Origin: an uncultured Clostridia bacterium | GTDB lineage: Bacteria; Bacillota; Clostridia; Christensenellales; UBA1242 | Direction of reading: 5' to 3' | Assembly: GCA_947629145.1 (NCBI GenBank) | Contig: CANRCQ010000003.1 | Span: forward strand, 1-50,396 | Length of the DNA stretch: 50,396 nucleotides | In this document: positions 27,490-37,206 of the stretch, piece after piece | Layout of the letters: each line of letters opens with the position of its first letter | Position numbering within the stretch: position 1 is the stretch's first letter | Notes under the pieces: generated by a model | What the model was told of the DNA's origin: nothing | The model's input: only the letters and a program-made list of their open reading frames with translations | Databases searched by the model: none | Position numbers and translations under genes: made by a program

Positions 27490-29775
27490 TTATATAATTT
27501 TTGCAACAACCACTGTCATATCATCAACTGCGTAGCCGTTGTTGCTTGCAAGTGCATGGCATAAAAGTTGGTCGGCAAACTCCTGTGGATTTTTCGTTTT
27601 AAGGGATTTTATACACTCCAAAAGTTGTTCGTCATTATCAAAACTGTCACTTATGCCGTCACTCACAAGAATAATCATATCTCGCTGTGAAATGCACGCC
27701 TTTTTTGTAAGTGGTTTACATTCTTTAACAATGCCAAGTGGCAAAGCCCCTGTTTCAACAAGTTTACATTCGTTTTCGCTTAAAATAAATGATTTTGGAC
27801 TTGCAAATTTAATGAAATCGGCAATTCCATTTTTTTCATCTAAAACACAAATGTCCATGGCGCTGAAAATCTCTTGTTTGTGAAGGGAGAGAAGTTTGTT
27901 CACAGTGGATAAAATCAAATCATTGTCAAAGCCTGCTTTGTAAAAATTTTCAACAAGTGTAAGTGAAAGTTCACTTGTGTCACACGCCTTTTCGCCACTG
28001 CCCATGCCGTCACTTATGGCAAACAAAATGCGGCTGCCGTCAAGTTTAATTATGCTGTAACTGTCGCCACTGATTTTGCATCCATTTTTTGTGTGCTGAC
28101 TTACTCCCAAAAGACAGTCATATTTTGGTGCTGTTTTAAGATTTAATACTGTGTAGCCTGGCCTTACTGACGAAAAATTTTCATACACACTCATTTTGCA
28201 ACCACACACCTTGCTGACTGCATCTGCAATCTTTGGCTTTGATGCATCTTCATTTCTCACCACAATCGAACATTCAAGGGTGTGAATGTCCTTTTCATAC
28301 ACCACCGCATCTATACAAATTATATTGTGATAGGTCAGTTCGTCTAAAATTTTATTTTCCTTCGCTGTGTCAAAACTGACATTAGTTTCCACCTGTTTTG
28401 AAAGCGAAGTCATAATTTGCGACACTCCCAAAAGTTGTTCTGCAATAATAAGTTTGCTTGTGTCAACGTCGCTCATCATTGTCATATATTTTTTGTATTG
28501 CCCACAAAGCGCATTGATACATCCCAAAATGGCATTCGTCTGCCTGCAACGCGCTGTCAAATAAGAAGGGATTTCCAAAAGTGTGACCTTGCCTTTTTCA
28601 AATGAGATTTTGATAAGTTCATCAAACACACTTTTTGTTTTTTCTTCAAAAGTTCGGTGACAACGATTGCGTTCTGGGCAAAAAGAGCAAATCTTTTCGA
28701 TAATTTCTTGATTTATCATAACTTTTACATCTTCAAAGGACATTGAATTTTTCAAAAGATTGCGATAAATCAAATTCATTTCGTTGAAAACTTCCGCCAA
28801 ATTTCCAAGTCGTCTGTGCAAAATTTCGCGATTGCGATTGACAATATTTTTCATTGCAAGTCTGTCTTTCGAGAGATTGAAGATTATTTCAATTTCCTTT
28901 GTGGTCTTTTTCGGCAGAAGTAAAAACACCACACACGCCAAAATAACAGGCAAAAATTCAATTATTCCAAAACTTAGATAAAGTTTGAAGTAAAAGCCAA
29001 TCGCCGCTTCCACCAAAATCACACCCACACACATGAAAATTTTATAGCGTTTTTTAAATAAAAGCGCCACCAAAGCCCACAAAATAAATGGCGCGATGTA
29101 AAGCGGATTGTTTGTTGCTACAAGCGCCCCAACCCCACCGACCGCAGAAACTAAAAGAGTAAGAAGTGGGGTTGAACAATATGCAAAAAGCAACAACACA
29201 AAGCACATAAAAAGTTTTAAAAATGAAAAGCCAGAAATGTTGAGATTGCAAAGTCCCCCACAGACAGCCCCAATGATAGTAAAAAGTGAAACTATTTCAA
29301 GGATTGTAAGTTTGTTTGTAAATCCGCGAATTACGATTGCTTCAAAAACTGTTATGCACACAAACAAAAACGCAAGCCCCAACACAATGTTTGCAAGCGG
29401 AATAAGAAAATACGCGTGCGAAGTTATGTCAAAAATGACATTTGCAGTCTGGCCTAAAAGTGCGAAAATGTAAAATTCCCATTTTCTCATATTCTTTTTG
29501 CATATAACATGAATAAAATAAGGCACAATCAAGCAAAAAACACAGACCAAGTTGCAAATAGCAAAATTTAAAGTTGCGCTTTTAAGCACCCCTGCAATTA
29601 TGTATGCAGGTGCAAGCAAAAACACTTTTTGATTTGCCCACGCAAGTGCAAACAACATTCCAAAAGCGAAAGGAAAAACAAGCATATTCACACTTGCATT
29701 GAAAAGCACATAAAAAAGCGCGATAAAAAGAAGAAATTCAATTGTAAAAAACAGAAATTTGTTTAACTTTAACAT
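27490..29775 (-). CDS. spoIIE: Stage II sporulation protein E-like phosphatase
   Basis: Multi-TM N-terminus plus PP2C-type domain ISDGMGSGEKACDTSELSLTLVENFYKAGFD...LVSDGISD; adjacent to tilS. Confidence 0.92.
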   Translation of the reverse strand: MLKLNKFLFFTIEFLLFIALFYVLFNASVNMLVFPFAFGMLFALAWANQKVFLLAPAYIIAGVLKSATLNFAICNLVCVFCLIVPYFIHVICKKNMRKWEFYIFALLGQTANVIFDITSHAYFLIPLANIVLGLAFLFVCITVFEAIVIRGFTNKLTILEIVSLFTIIGAVCGGLCNLNISGFSFLKLFMCFVLLLFAYCSTPLLTLLVSAVGGVGALVATNNPLYIAPFILWALVALLFKKRYKIFMCVGVILVEAAIGFYFKLYLSFGIIEFLPVILACVVFLLLPKKTTKEIEIIFNLSKDRLAMKNIVNRNREILHRRLGNLAEVFNEMNLIYRNLLKNSMSFEDVKVMINQEIIEKICSFCPERNRCHRTFEEKTKSVFDELIKISFEKGKVTLLEIPSYLTARCRQTNAILGCINALCGQYKKYMTMMSDVDTSKLIIAEQLLGVSQIMTSLSKQVETNVSFDTAKENKILDELTYHNIICIDAVVYEKDIHTLECSIVVRNEDASKPKIADAVSKVCGCKMSVYENFSSVRPGYTVLNLKTAPKYDCLLGVSQHTKNGCKISGDSYSIIKLDGSRILFAISDGMGSGEKACDTSELSLTLVENFYKAGFDNDLILSTVNKLLSLHKQEIFSAMDICVLDEKNGIADFIKFASPKSFILSENECKLVETGALPLGIVKECKPLTKKACISQRDMIILVSDGISDSFDNDEQLLECIKSLKTKNPQEFADQLLCHALASNNGYAVDDMTVVVAKII

Positions 29776-29870
29776 AGCCCACCTAAAAGCATTTTAAAAC
29801 ACAAAAAGGCGGTTTTGATAACAAAAAAATGTCACAAAAGCGACATTTTTTGTATAAATTTGGCTGAATA

Positions 29871-30581
29871 TTAAATTTTAAAGTTGTAAAACTGCAAAAT
29901 TCCGCAAAAAAGAATGTAGCAAAATTTCTCTTGATAACTCTCATCTTGTAGCAGTGTTTCTTCATTTGGATTTGATAGAAAGCCACATTCCACCAAAATA
30001 CTTGGCTTGTCAGTGCAATTTAACACATAAAAATCGCCAACTTTGGCAGTTTTTTTGCTGTTTTCAATGCCTTTAAAAAGCGAAGTTTGAACACTGTCCG
30101 CAAGTGCCTGTCCTGACACAGAACCATCCGCATAATACACCTGCGCCCCACACGCCTGTGACGAAGGAAAACTGTTCATATGAATGGAAACAACCAAATC
30201 CGCACCGGATTTTTCAATGATTTTTCTTCGTTTTTCCATTTCGCTTTTCTTTTTGTTCTCCGCAGTGGGGCTGTAAAGCCCTTCCATGTCACTTCTTGTT
30301 AAAACAACATCAAAGCCAAAACTCTGGCACAATTTTTTCAGTTTTTTTGCAAACGACAAATTAAGTTCACTTTCACTGACCCCACTGACCTTCCCCACCG
30401 CTCCGCCGTCTTTCCCACCGTGTCCGGCATCAATGACAATCACCTTTTGCGTGTTTGGCCGAAACGTCGGCAAAATGGCAGAAAAATAAATCGCCCCGCC
30501 CACAATCGCAATCAAAAAGCAAGCCGCCAAAATAATATATCTCTTTTTCAAAACAAAAAATCTGTGTTTTTTGGAAAACAT
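29871..30581 (-). CDS. cwlD: N-acetylmuramoyl-L-alanine amidase, CwlD-like
   Basis: VIVIDAGHGGKDGGAVGKVSGVSESELNLSFAKKL...VVSIHMNSFPSSQACGAQVYY...SILVECGFLSNPNEETLL. Confidence 0.92.
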   Translation of the reverse strand: MFSKKHRFFVLKKRYIILAACFLIAIVGGAIYFSAILPTFRPNTQKVIVIDAGHGGKDGGAVGKVSGVSESELNLSFAKKLKKLCQSFGFDVVLTRSDMEGLYSPTAENKKKSEMEKRRKIIEKSGADLVVSIHMNSFPSSQACGAQVYYADGSVSGQALADSVQTSLFKGIENSKKTAKVGDFYVLNCTDKPSILVECGFLSNPNEETLLQDESYQEKFCYILFCGILQFYNFKI

Positions 30582-30632
30582 ATGATATTTTATTTCTCAA
30601 AAATTTCACATATAACAAAAGCAAAGAAACTT

Positions 30633-32117
30633 TTATAGTTTTTTCAGAACACAATGAATTCCGCCACCAAACACATTAAATGTTCGAGTGTTGTAAGTAA
30701 GAATTTTTTTATTAGGATAAATCATTCTATATTTCCTAATTGTGATTTTATCATATTTGCTATCAAATTGTGGAATAATCATATATTTATCAGAAATAAA
30801 AACATTTATATAACTCCCTGTAAGTTTTTCACCCTCCCTTCTAGGTTTAGAATTCTTGTTTTCAACAATTGATGCTGCTTCAGTTTTTGAAACAGGGTTT
30901 ATTTTTGGTTGATGAATTTTGATAATTTTAATAGGCTTTCCATCCCATGTGGTTTGTCCTTTAAGCCTGTTAAAATTTTCATGCAAGATTTTGTATTGTT
31001 CATCCTTTTTGTCGGTTTCCCAAGCAATAACAACCGTGTCTTCATTGACAAAACTGCAAACATTATCAATGTGCCCACCGGTTTCATCAAATTTTAATCC
31101 CTCGTCAAGCCAAATCACCTTTTTTGCGCCAAAATATGTTGCAAAGACTTTTTCTGCTTGTTTTTTAGAGAATTTTGGATTTCGATTTGGATTCAAGACG
31201 CATTTTTCAATTGCAATCATTGTCCCTTTTCCATTAGAACAAATTGAGCCACCTTCAAGTATAAACTCAGGCACATGATAATAAGCAATGTTGTGTTTTT
31301 CACAAATAGCATCCGCAAGTTTTGAGTCCAAATCAAATGGAAAATACAAACCTTCAAGTTCCCCACCATATCCATTAAACCCAAAATTTACAGCGCGATA
31401 TTGACCATTTTGTTTAGCCACGATGGTTGGGCCCGTATCACGAATCCATGCATCATTATAAGGTATTTGTTCAATTTGTATATTTTTGTTAAATTTAAAT
31501 TTTTGCTCTTTAAACTTTTTTATGTCATTTACACCAATAATTACTTTATCATATTTGCTCATTTCTAAAATCAAGCCGCTAACAATATCTTGCGCGTCTT
31601 TTCCGCCATTCATCCAAACGTCGCCTCTTTCTGGCCAAAGATAATAAACACAATCACCATGATCAAAATTTGAAATCAAAGAAAAGCCATCTTCCTTTGG
31701 AGTTGATTTTAATTTTAACCCGTGTTTTGTTTGCTTATTGTTTGAAATATTATGTTTTATCCCTCTAATGTTGACTTTATAATCAACAACCTTGCCACTC
31801 GAATTTAAAAGTCCAATAACAACTTTTTCATCAAAATTTTTGCATGAAAAGATATCTAGATTTAATACTTTTGCTTTTAAATCATAAACAAAACCAATGT
31901 GACTTTCGGCTATAAGTGAGAGCATGCATATTGATTTTTTGTTCTTTTCTAGCACGGGGCTGGAAATTTGTGTCATTTCAAGTTTTTCAACAATTTTAGC
32001 ATTTAAATCATAAAGCTTCTCAATGCAAAAATCTCCCGTCACTTCAATTTGGATTTGTTTTCCAAAAAATTTTTGCGATTGATTTGTTTTTGAAGGCTTT
32101 AAAACTTCTTCAGACAA
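30633..32117 (-). CDS. Agmatine deiminase / PPAD family protein with long N-terminal extension; possibly the out-of-frame 3' part of a larger gene
   Basis: PYNDAWIRDTGPTIVAKQNGQYRAVNFGFNGYGGELEG...FILEGGSICSNGKGTMI...ETGGHIDNVCSFV...FGGGIHCVLKKL. Confidence 0.88.
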   Translation of the reverse strand: MSEEVLKPSKTNQSQKFFGKQIQIEVTGDFCIEKLYDLNAKIVEKLEMTQISSPVLEKNKKSICMLSLIAESHIGFVYDLKAKVLNLDIFSCKNFDEKVVIGLLNSSGKVVDYKVNIRGIKHNISNNKQTKHGLKLKSTPKEDGFSLISNFDHGDCVYYLWPERGDVWMNGGKDAQDIVSGLILEMSKYDKVIIGVNDIKKFKEQKFKFNKNIQIEQIPYNDAWIRDTGPTIVAKQNGQYRAVNFGFNGYGGELEGLYFPFDLDSKLADAICEKHNIAYYHVPEFILEGGSICSNGKGTMIAIEKCVLNPNRNPKFSKKQAEKVFATYFGAKKVIWLDEGLKFDETGGHIDNVCSFVNEDTVVIAWETDKKDEQYKILHENFNRLKGQTTWDGKPIKIIKIHQPKINPVSKTEAASIVENKNSKPRREGEKLTGSYINVFISDKYMIIPQFDSKYDKITIRKYRMIYPNKKILTYNTRTFNVFGGGIHCVLKKL

Positions 32118-32128
32118 AAGTTTTTCTT

Positions 32129-32440
32129 TTAGTAAGTCCTCACCCCCCCCGCTTTTTTGATTTTCGTCTTGCTGAAACTATCAAAATAAGCTGTTTTTCT
32201 TTGAGAGAATGTATGTAAAGTAAAAAATCCCAAGAAGCCATTTTTGTCTTCAAAAAAATTTAAACAAGAAACGCCTTCATCTTCCTTAACTTTTCCATAA
32301 AAATATGGGACAATAATCGGTTTATAAATTGGCTTCACATTAAATTCTTTCATCAAATCTTGGTTTAGCAAATACATTTCAAAACAATTATCTAAATTTT
32401 TGTTTTTGCAACGATATAAATCATAAGCCGCTTTTTCCAT
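32129..32440 (-). CDS. 103-aa ORF, probably the N-terminal part of the deiminase gene separated by a G8 tract frameshift
   Basis: Runs into C8/G8 (32143-32150); the other frame reads GGGEDLLKEKLLSEEVLKPSK directly into the 494-aa ORF. Confidence 0.65.
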   Translation of the reverse strand: MEKAAYDLYRCKNKNLDNCFEMYLLNQDLMKEFNVKPIYKPIIVPYFYGKVKEDEGVSCLNFFEDKNGFLGFFTLHTFSQRKTAYFDSFSKTKIKKAGGVRTY

Positions 32441-32510
32441 AGTTTACTCCTTTTTTATTTTGTTATATTATAAACTAAAAAATATAAAAATCAAACTTTA
32501 TTAATAAATT

Positions 32511-32684
32511 TTACAGACCTAACTTGACATCCAGCCCACCGTGTCCGGCATCAATGACAATGGTATGCTCCGCCTTTGGCACAATGGTCGGCCTTATGGC
32601 CGTGAAATACACCACCACACCTGCCACAACAAACAACACACACAAAACGAGCAAAATCCACTTTCTTTTTAAAGTCAAAAACAT
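32511..32684 (-). pseudogene. Truncated cwlD 5' duplicate
   Basis: MFLTLKRKWILLVLCVLFVVAGVVVYFTAIRPTIVPKAEHTIVIDAGHGGLDVKLGL*; shares ccaccgtgtccggcatcaatgacaat and acatatgatatttta with cwlD. Confidence 0.85.
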
Positions 32685-32767
32685 ATGATATTTTATGAAA
32701 AACGTGCAAAAATAAGAACAAAATGGGCATTTATAAGCAAAAATTTAAAAAAAAAATTAAAAAAGTG

Positions 32768-32795
32768 TTGACAAACACCCCCCCCGTGTTAAAAT
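32768..32795 (+). promoter_or_regulatory. Promoter with C8 tract in spacer
   Basis: TTGACA-aacaCCCCCCCCgtgt(16)-TAAAAT. Confidence 0.7.
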
Positions 32796-32858
32796 ATGAT
32801 TGTGCAATAGAGTGAACCTTTGCCAAAATTAGAAAATAAAAAAGGAGGAAAATTATTT

Positions 32859-33224
32859 ATGTCTATTTCTTTTGACGGAAGAAAAACAACAACATTCTCT
32901 GGTTTATCTAATGATATTAATAGAAATCTAGTTGATTTTCTTGCATGCAATGCAGAAATAATAAAAGTGAACTGTTACCCAGACCCAGCAACAATTGAAC
33001 GAGGGGCTTTTTTGGATTGTAAAAATTTAAAAACACTTTATTTGCCCGACACATTTAAAATGGAAAACAATCAAGAATTTACATTGTCGGCAGACCTTTT
33101 CAAGCCAGAAAATGCTCAAAAATTGCAAGAGATGAGAGAATATTTAGGACTTAATGAAAAAGTGGATATTCGCTGTTTATCCTTGGAAAAAGCAAAAAAC
33201 ACAACCCCAAGCATTACGAAATAA
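32859..33224 (+). CDS. Small protein with one BspA-like LRR unit
   Basis: aaaggagg RBS then ATG; IERGAFLDCKNLKTLYLPDTFKM. Confidence 0.75.
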   Translation: MSISFDGRKTTTFSGLSNDINRNLVDFLACNAEIIKVNCYPDPATIERGAFLDCKNLKTLYLPDTFKMENNQEFTLSADLFKPENAQKLQEMREYLGLNEKVDIRCLSLEKAKNTTPSITK

Positions 33225-33237
33225 AAAATTTAACAAG

Positions 33238-33268
33238 AAAAAGCATATCAAATTGATATGCTTTTTTC
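33238..33268. terminator. AAGCATATCA-type terminator, copy 1
   Basis: aaaaagcatatcaaattgatatgctttttt. Confidence 0.8.
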
Positions 33269-33287
33269 TTTTCTTTCCACTGCCCTA

Positions 33288-33366
33288 ACTTGACATCCAG
33301 CCCACCATGTCCAACAGTGCGCATAAAACGAGTAAAATTCACTTTTTTTTATTGTTAAAAACATAT
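33288..33366 (-). pseudogene. Second, internally deleted cwlD 5' relic
   Basis: ctaacttgacatccagcccaccatgtcc and aaaacgagtaaaattcactttttttt..aaaaacatat match the 32511-32684 relic in order. Confidence 0.7.
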
Positions 33367-33488
33367 TTTCTCCTTTAATAATTTATTAAAAAATTATCTT
33401 GAAAATAACAAAAAATGACATAAAAAATTAAATTTGCAAAATTAAAGGGAATATGTTAAAATATTTTTATAAAAGGAAATTGGCAATA

Positions 33489-33869
33489 ATGCAAGTTTAT
33501 GATAAAGTAAAAGTTTTAAAAGACAGGGATGAATACAAAAAATATGATGTATATAAAGGAATGATTGGCACAATAATCTGTGGCGAAATAAGAGATAACT
33601 CTTTTCATGTTGTTTTTATTGACCCTAGATTTTATGACAAAAATTTCGTTTGGACAGATGAAAACATGAAGACAATGAAAGAAGACAACTTTTGCACAAT
33701 TAAGATTGAAGATTTGGAAGTTGTTGAAAAGGGTTTTGCGGATGACAACATAATACTTGAAAGTCTCCCAAAGAAAAATCCAAAATGGTGGTGCAAAGTG
33801 GAAGACGGCTATATTTTAAACTTACTTGGGGAAAAGAAAAACAAAATCCCATATGATTACAATTCATAA
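33489..33869 (+). CDS. Small protein, SH3/KOW-like 'KGMIGTI' N-terminus, unknown function
   Basis: MQVYDKVKVLKDRDEYKKYDVYKGMIGTIICGEI; RBS aaaagga. Confidence 0.65.
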   Translation: MQVYDKVKVLKDRDEYKKYDVYKGMIGTIICGEIRDNSFHVVFIDPRFYDKNFVWTDENMKTMKEDNFCTIKIEDLEVVEKGFADDNIILESLPKKNPKWWCKVEDGYILNLLGEKKNKIPYDYNS

Positions 33870-33896
33870 AAAGCATATCAAATGATATGCTTTTTT
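33868..33896. terminator. AAGCATATCA-type terminator, copy 2
   Basis: aaaaagcatatcaaatgatatgctttttta. Confidence 0.8.
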
Positions 33897-34344
33897 ATTT
33901 ACAAAGTGGATTTAATTTTGAGTTAATTTTTGTTTGAATTGTTTGCATTTCTTTTCTTTTTTTCAAAGTTTCTTCGCTTGTATATTTGTCAGCAATATCT
34001 CCCATATACCCCTTTGGAAGTTTTGCCAAATAAGTTGACACAGGGTTTGGTTCTTGTTTGTTTAAATGTGAAAGAATGACGCCGCCAACATCTTCCATTT
34101 TGCATACTTGTCCATGAACTTTAATTCTCAATTCAAGGCCGTTTACTTGCGGAATAAATTTTAAAAGTTTTGGATTTTCAAACAGTGCAACCACCAATCT
34201 GTGAACAATTGAAAATTGCTCTTCTTTTGGCGAACTGTAAAGTTCAAAAAGTTTGTTGAGCAATTTCAAATCTTCTTCGCTGGCAGAATCCAAATAATTC
34301 ATAACTTTTTCAAATTCTTCTAAACCATTTGTTTGGAATTTCAT
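33895..34344 (-). CDS. Hypothetical protein
   Basis: 149-aa ORF with aaggag RBS upstream and own promoter. Confidence 0.65.
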   Translation of the reverse strand: MKFQTNGLEEFEKVMNYLDSASEEDLKLLNKLFELYSSPKEEQFSIVHRLVVALFENPKLLKFIPQVNGLELRIKVHGQVCKMEDVGGVILSHLNKQEPNPVSTYLAKLPKGYMGDIADKYTSEETLKKRKEMQTIQTKINSKLNPLCK

Positions 34345-34371
34345 TTAAACTATGCTCCTTTAACTGATTTT

Positions 34372-34400
34372 AGTATAACATTTCAACCCCCGCTTGTCAA
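34372..34400 (-). promoter_or_regulatory. Minus-strand promoter for 33895-34344
   Basis: TTGACA-agcgggggttgaaatgt(17)-TATACT. Confidence 0.65.
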
Positions 34401-34520
34401 TAACACATTTTTCGCGAAATTATGCATAAAACTTGGTTTTGGTGCGATTTTGCTTGACATTTATATAATTTAAGTATATTAATATAATAAGCATATTATT
34501 GTGTTTTTTAAGGAGATTTG

Positions 34521-37059
34521 ATGATAAGGATTTGTAAGCCACCATGCAATAAAAAGTTTAAAAATCATTTTAATATTCTTAATTTTTATGGTTTCAATTG
34601 CAACTTGTTCAGTTGTATGTGTTTATAGTATGCTTTGGGGCGAAGCAAACTCTCAATTCAACATAATTTACGAACTTTACAGTGAAGCACCATTTGTGTA
34701 TATTCTTAAAAGTGATGAAACATATGAAATAGTTGATTTAACGGATGATACACTTGAACAATACATCATTCCTGCCGAAGTGAACGGAAAGAAAGTGACA
34801 TCCATTGCCGATTGTTCAAGTTGGGAAGACAGCATCTTTTACCCTGCAAGGCACAATATGAAAAATGTTGTCTTTGGAGCAAATCTTAAAAAAATTGGTG
34901 CATACAGTTTTTATCACTGCAGAGAACTTGTTGACCTAGAGTTTAACGAAGGTTTGGAAGAGCTAGGAAAAAACGCATTTCAAGACTGCACTATTCTTGA
35001 AAGTGTAACCATTCCAACAACATTAAAAACTTTCCAAAGCCATGTTTTCAGGGATTGTCATGCCTTAAAAACGATAACCTATAAAGCAGTGAATGTTGAA
35101 GATATGGATGATGAATGTCGCCCATTTTATATGTGTGGTTCAGAGGAACATGACCTTGATGTTGTTTTCACCGACACAGTCACCCATATTCCAGCAGGAC
35201 TGTTTCGCTCATCTTCCACATAAGGCTCTCATACATATCTCACATCAATCACCATTGGCGAAAATGTCGAATCAATTGGTGACCATGCATTTTACAACAG
35301 TTTCTCACTAAAAACTTTAAACTTCAACGCAACAAGGGCGGCAGATTTATCATCCAATTCGGATATTTTCTATGGGGCTGCAATTTTATCAGACGAATTG
35401 GAAGTCAACATTGGGCAAAATGTTGAAAACATCCCTGCCCACATCTTCCACGGAAGTTCAAGCACAACCGATTATATTCGCATCAAAACTTTAATCATTC
35501 CAGAAGGAGTAAAAGACATTGGCGCAAGTGCATTTAAATATACATTTGGCCTTGAACATCTTTACTTTAACGCGATAAACTGCAACGATATGGAAGACGA
35601 AGATGACATTTTCTATCAAACAGCAATTCAATCCCCAAACGGCTGTGAAGTTGTTGTTGGCGACCAAGTGACAAGAATCCCAGCCCACCTTCTTCACGGA
35701 AGTTCCGATCAAGAAAAATACAATCATTTCACCAAGATTACATTTGGCACAGATATAAAGGAATTTGGGCAATATGCTTTTAGAAACTGCTATGGGTTAA
35801 AAGAAGTTGTCTATAAAGCGACAAATTGCAACGACCTAACAAGCAGTTTAAGGCCGTTTGATAGTTGTGGCAAAAACACAGATGGATTGACTCTTACAAT
35901 CGAAGACTCTGTTGAAAGAATCCCAGCCTATCTTTTTGAAACTTCTTCAGGCACATCCATGAATGTCACCACACTCATTATTGGGAAAAATGTAACTTTT
36001 ATTGGCTCTCGTGCATTTAGCCATTTCAGTAATCTTTCAAAGATTATCTACAACGCAACTGAAACCCCAGACTTTGACCTTTCACAATACACGGAAGATT
36101 CTCCAAACATCTTCTACGACACCGGCATGAACAATCCAAACGGAGTGGAAGTTGAATTTGGAACAAACGTAAAAAGGATTCCTTCTTATCTTTTCCATTG
36201 TCACACCAACGGCGCGCCAAACATTAAAACAATAACTATTCCAGAAAACATTGAATTAATTGGAGAATACGCCTTTCCATTTTTATATAATCTTGAAACA
36301 ATAAATTACAACGCAATCGCCTTCACTCAGCAACATACAGATAATATGCATATTTTCAACTCTGCCGGAAGGGATGTTGAAAACGGCTTGACAATAAATA
36401 TTGGGCCTTCCGTAACAGAAATTCCAGATTATCTTTTCTTCCCATCTTCTCAGGAAGCCCTTGTGATGAACTTAAAAACTCTCGTAATTCCAGACACTGT
36501 TAAAAGAATTGGAAAACACGCATTTGAATATTGCACATCCCTTACCGACCTAACCCTTGGAACAGGAATTAAAGAGTTGGGAGATTATGCGTTCGGCCAC
36601 TGCAACAATCTTGCAAACATAAACTACAAGATTGAAAGTTTGGATGTTAAATTAACAGGCGATTCTAATGTCTTTTATCGAGCTGGACAAGACCATGTTG
36701 GAATTGTCGCCGTTATCTTCTCTGACGATGTTGTAAACATTCCATCCTATCTTTTCTGCAACAGTGACCGTGGCGCCGCAACCATAGACCACGTCTATAT
36801 AGGTGCAAAAGTTCAAACAATTGGAAGTCATGCATTTGAATATCTTTACGAACTTGCAACAGTCATCATTGGAAGCGAAACTATATACAATCAACTTACA
36901 GACACACTTTCGGCAGGGCTTTTGATTGAATATGCAACAAGAATCATAGTCAAAGACACTGTCATCGCAAATCAAGGCCTAAACCCATTCCTTGAAAGCA
37001 ATTACACAAAATCGGCTGGAGATGGCGATTATGCTGGATTCACGATTTACAACACTTAA
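34521..37059 (+). pseudogene. BspA-like leucine-rich repeat surface protein, interrupted (frameshift near N-terminus, in-frame TAA at 35221-35223)
   Basis: Repeated LRR_5 units (KTLIIPEGVKDIGASAFKYTFGLEHLYFNA..); reading frame continues with LRR sequence on both sides of the TAA. Confidence 0.85.
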
Positions 37060-37206
37060 ACGTTTATTATATATATTAAATATGTAAATTTTTATTAAAT
37101 AAAATTTGATTAAATATATTAAAATCGTTTTGAATTTTCCAAAATATGTGATATTATAAAAATGGTTTAAAAATCACCATCAATATAAATAAAAAGGAGA
37201 AAAATT

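Noticed and set aside
34387-34391. C5/G5 in the spacer of the minus-strand promoter at 34372-34400 as a further phase-variable tract
   Set aside because: Runs of 5 G/C are common elsewhere in the window and the spacer is already 17 nt; insufficient evidence.
35221-35223. TAA as recoded or suppressed codon
   Set aside because: TAA is used as a normal stop throughout the window, and the gene also has an N-terminal frame problem, so pseudogenisation is simpler.
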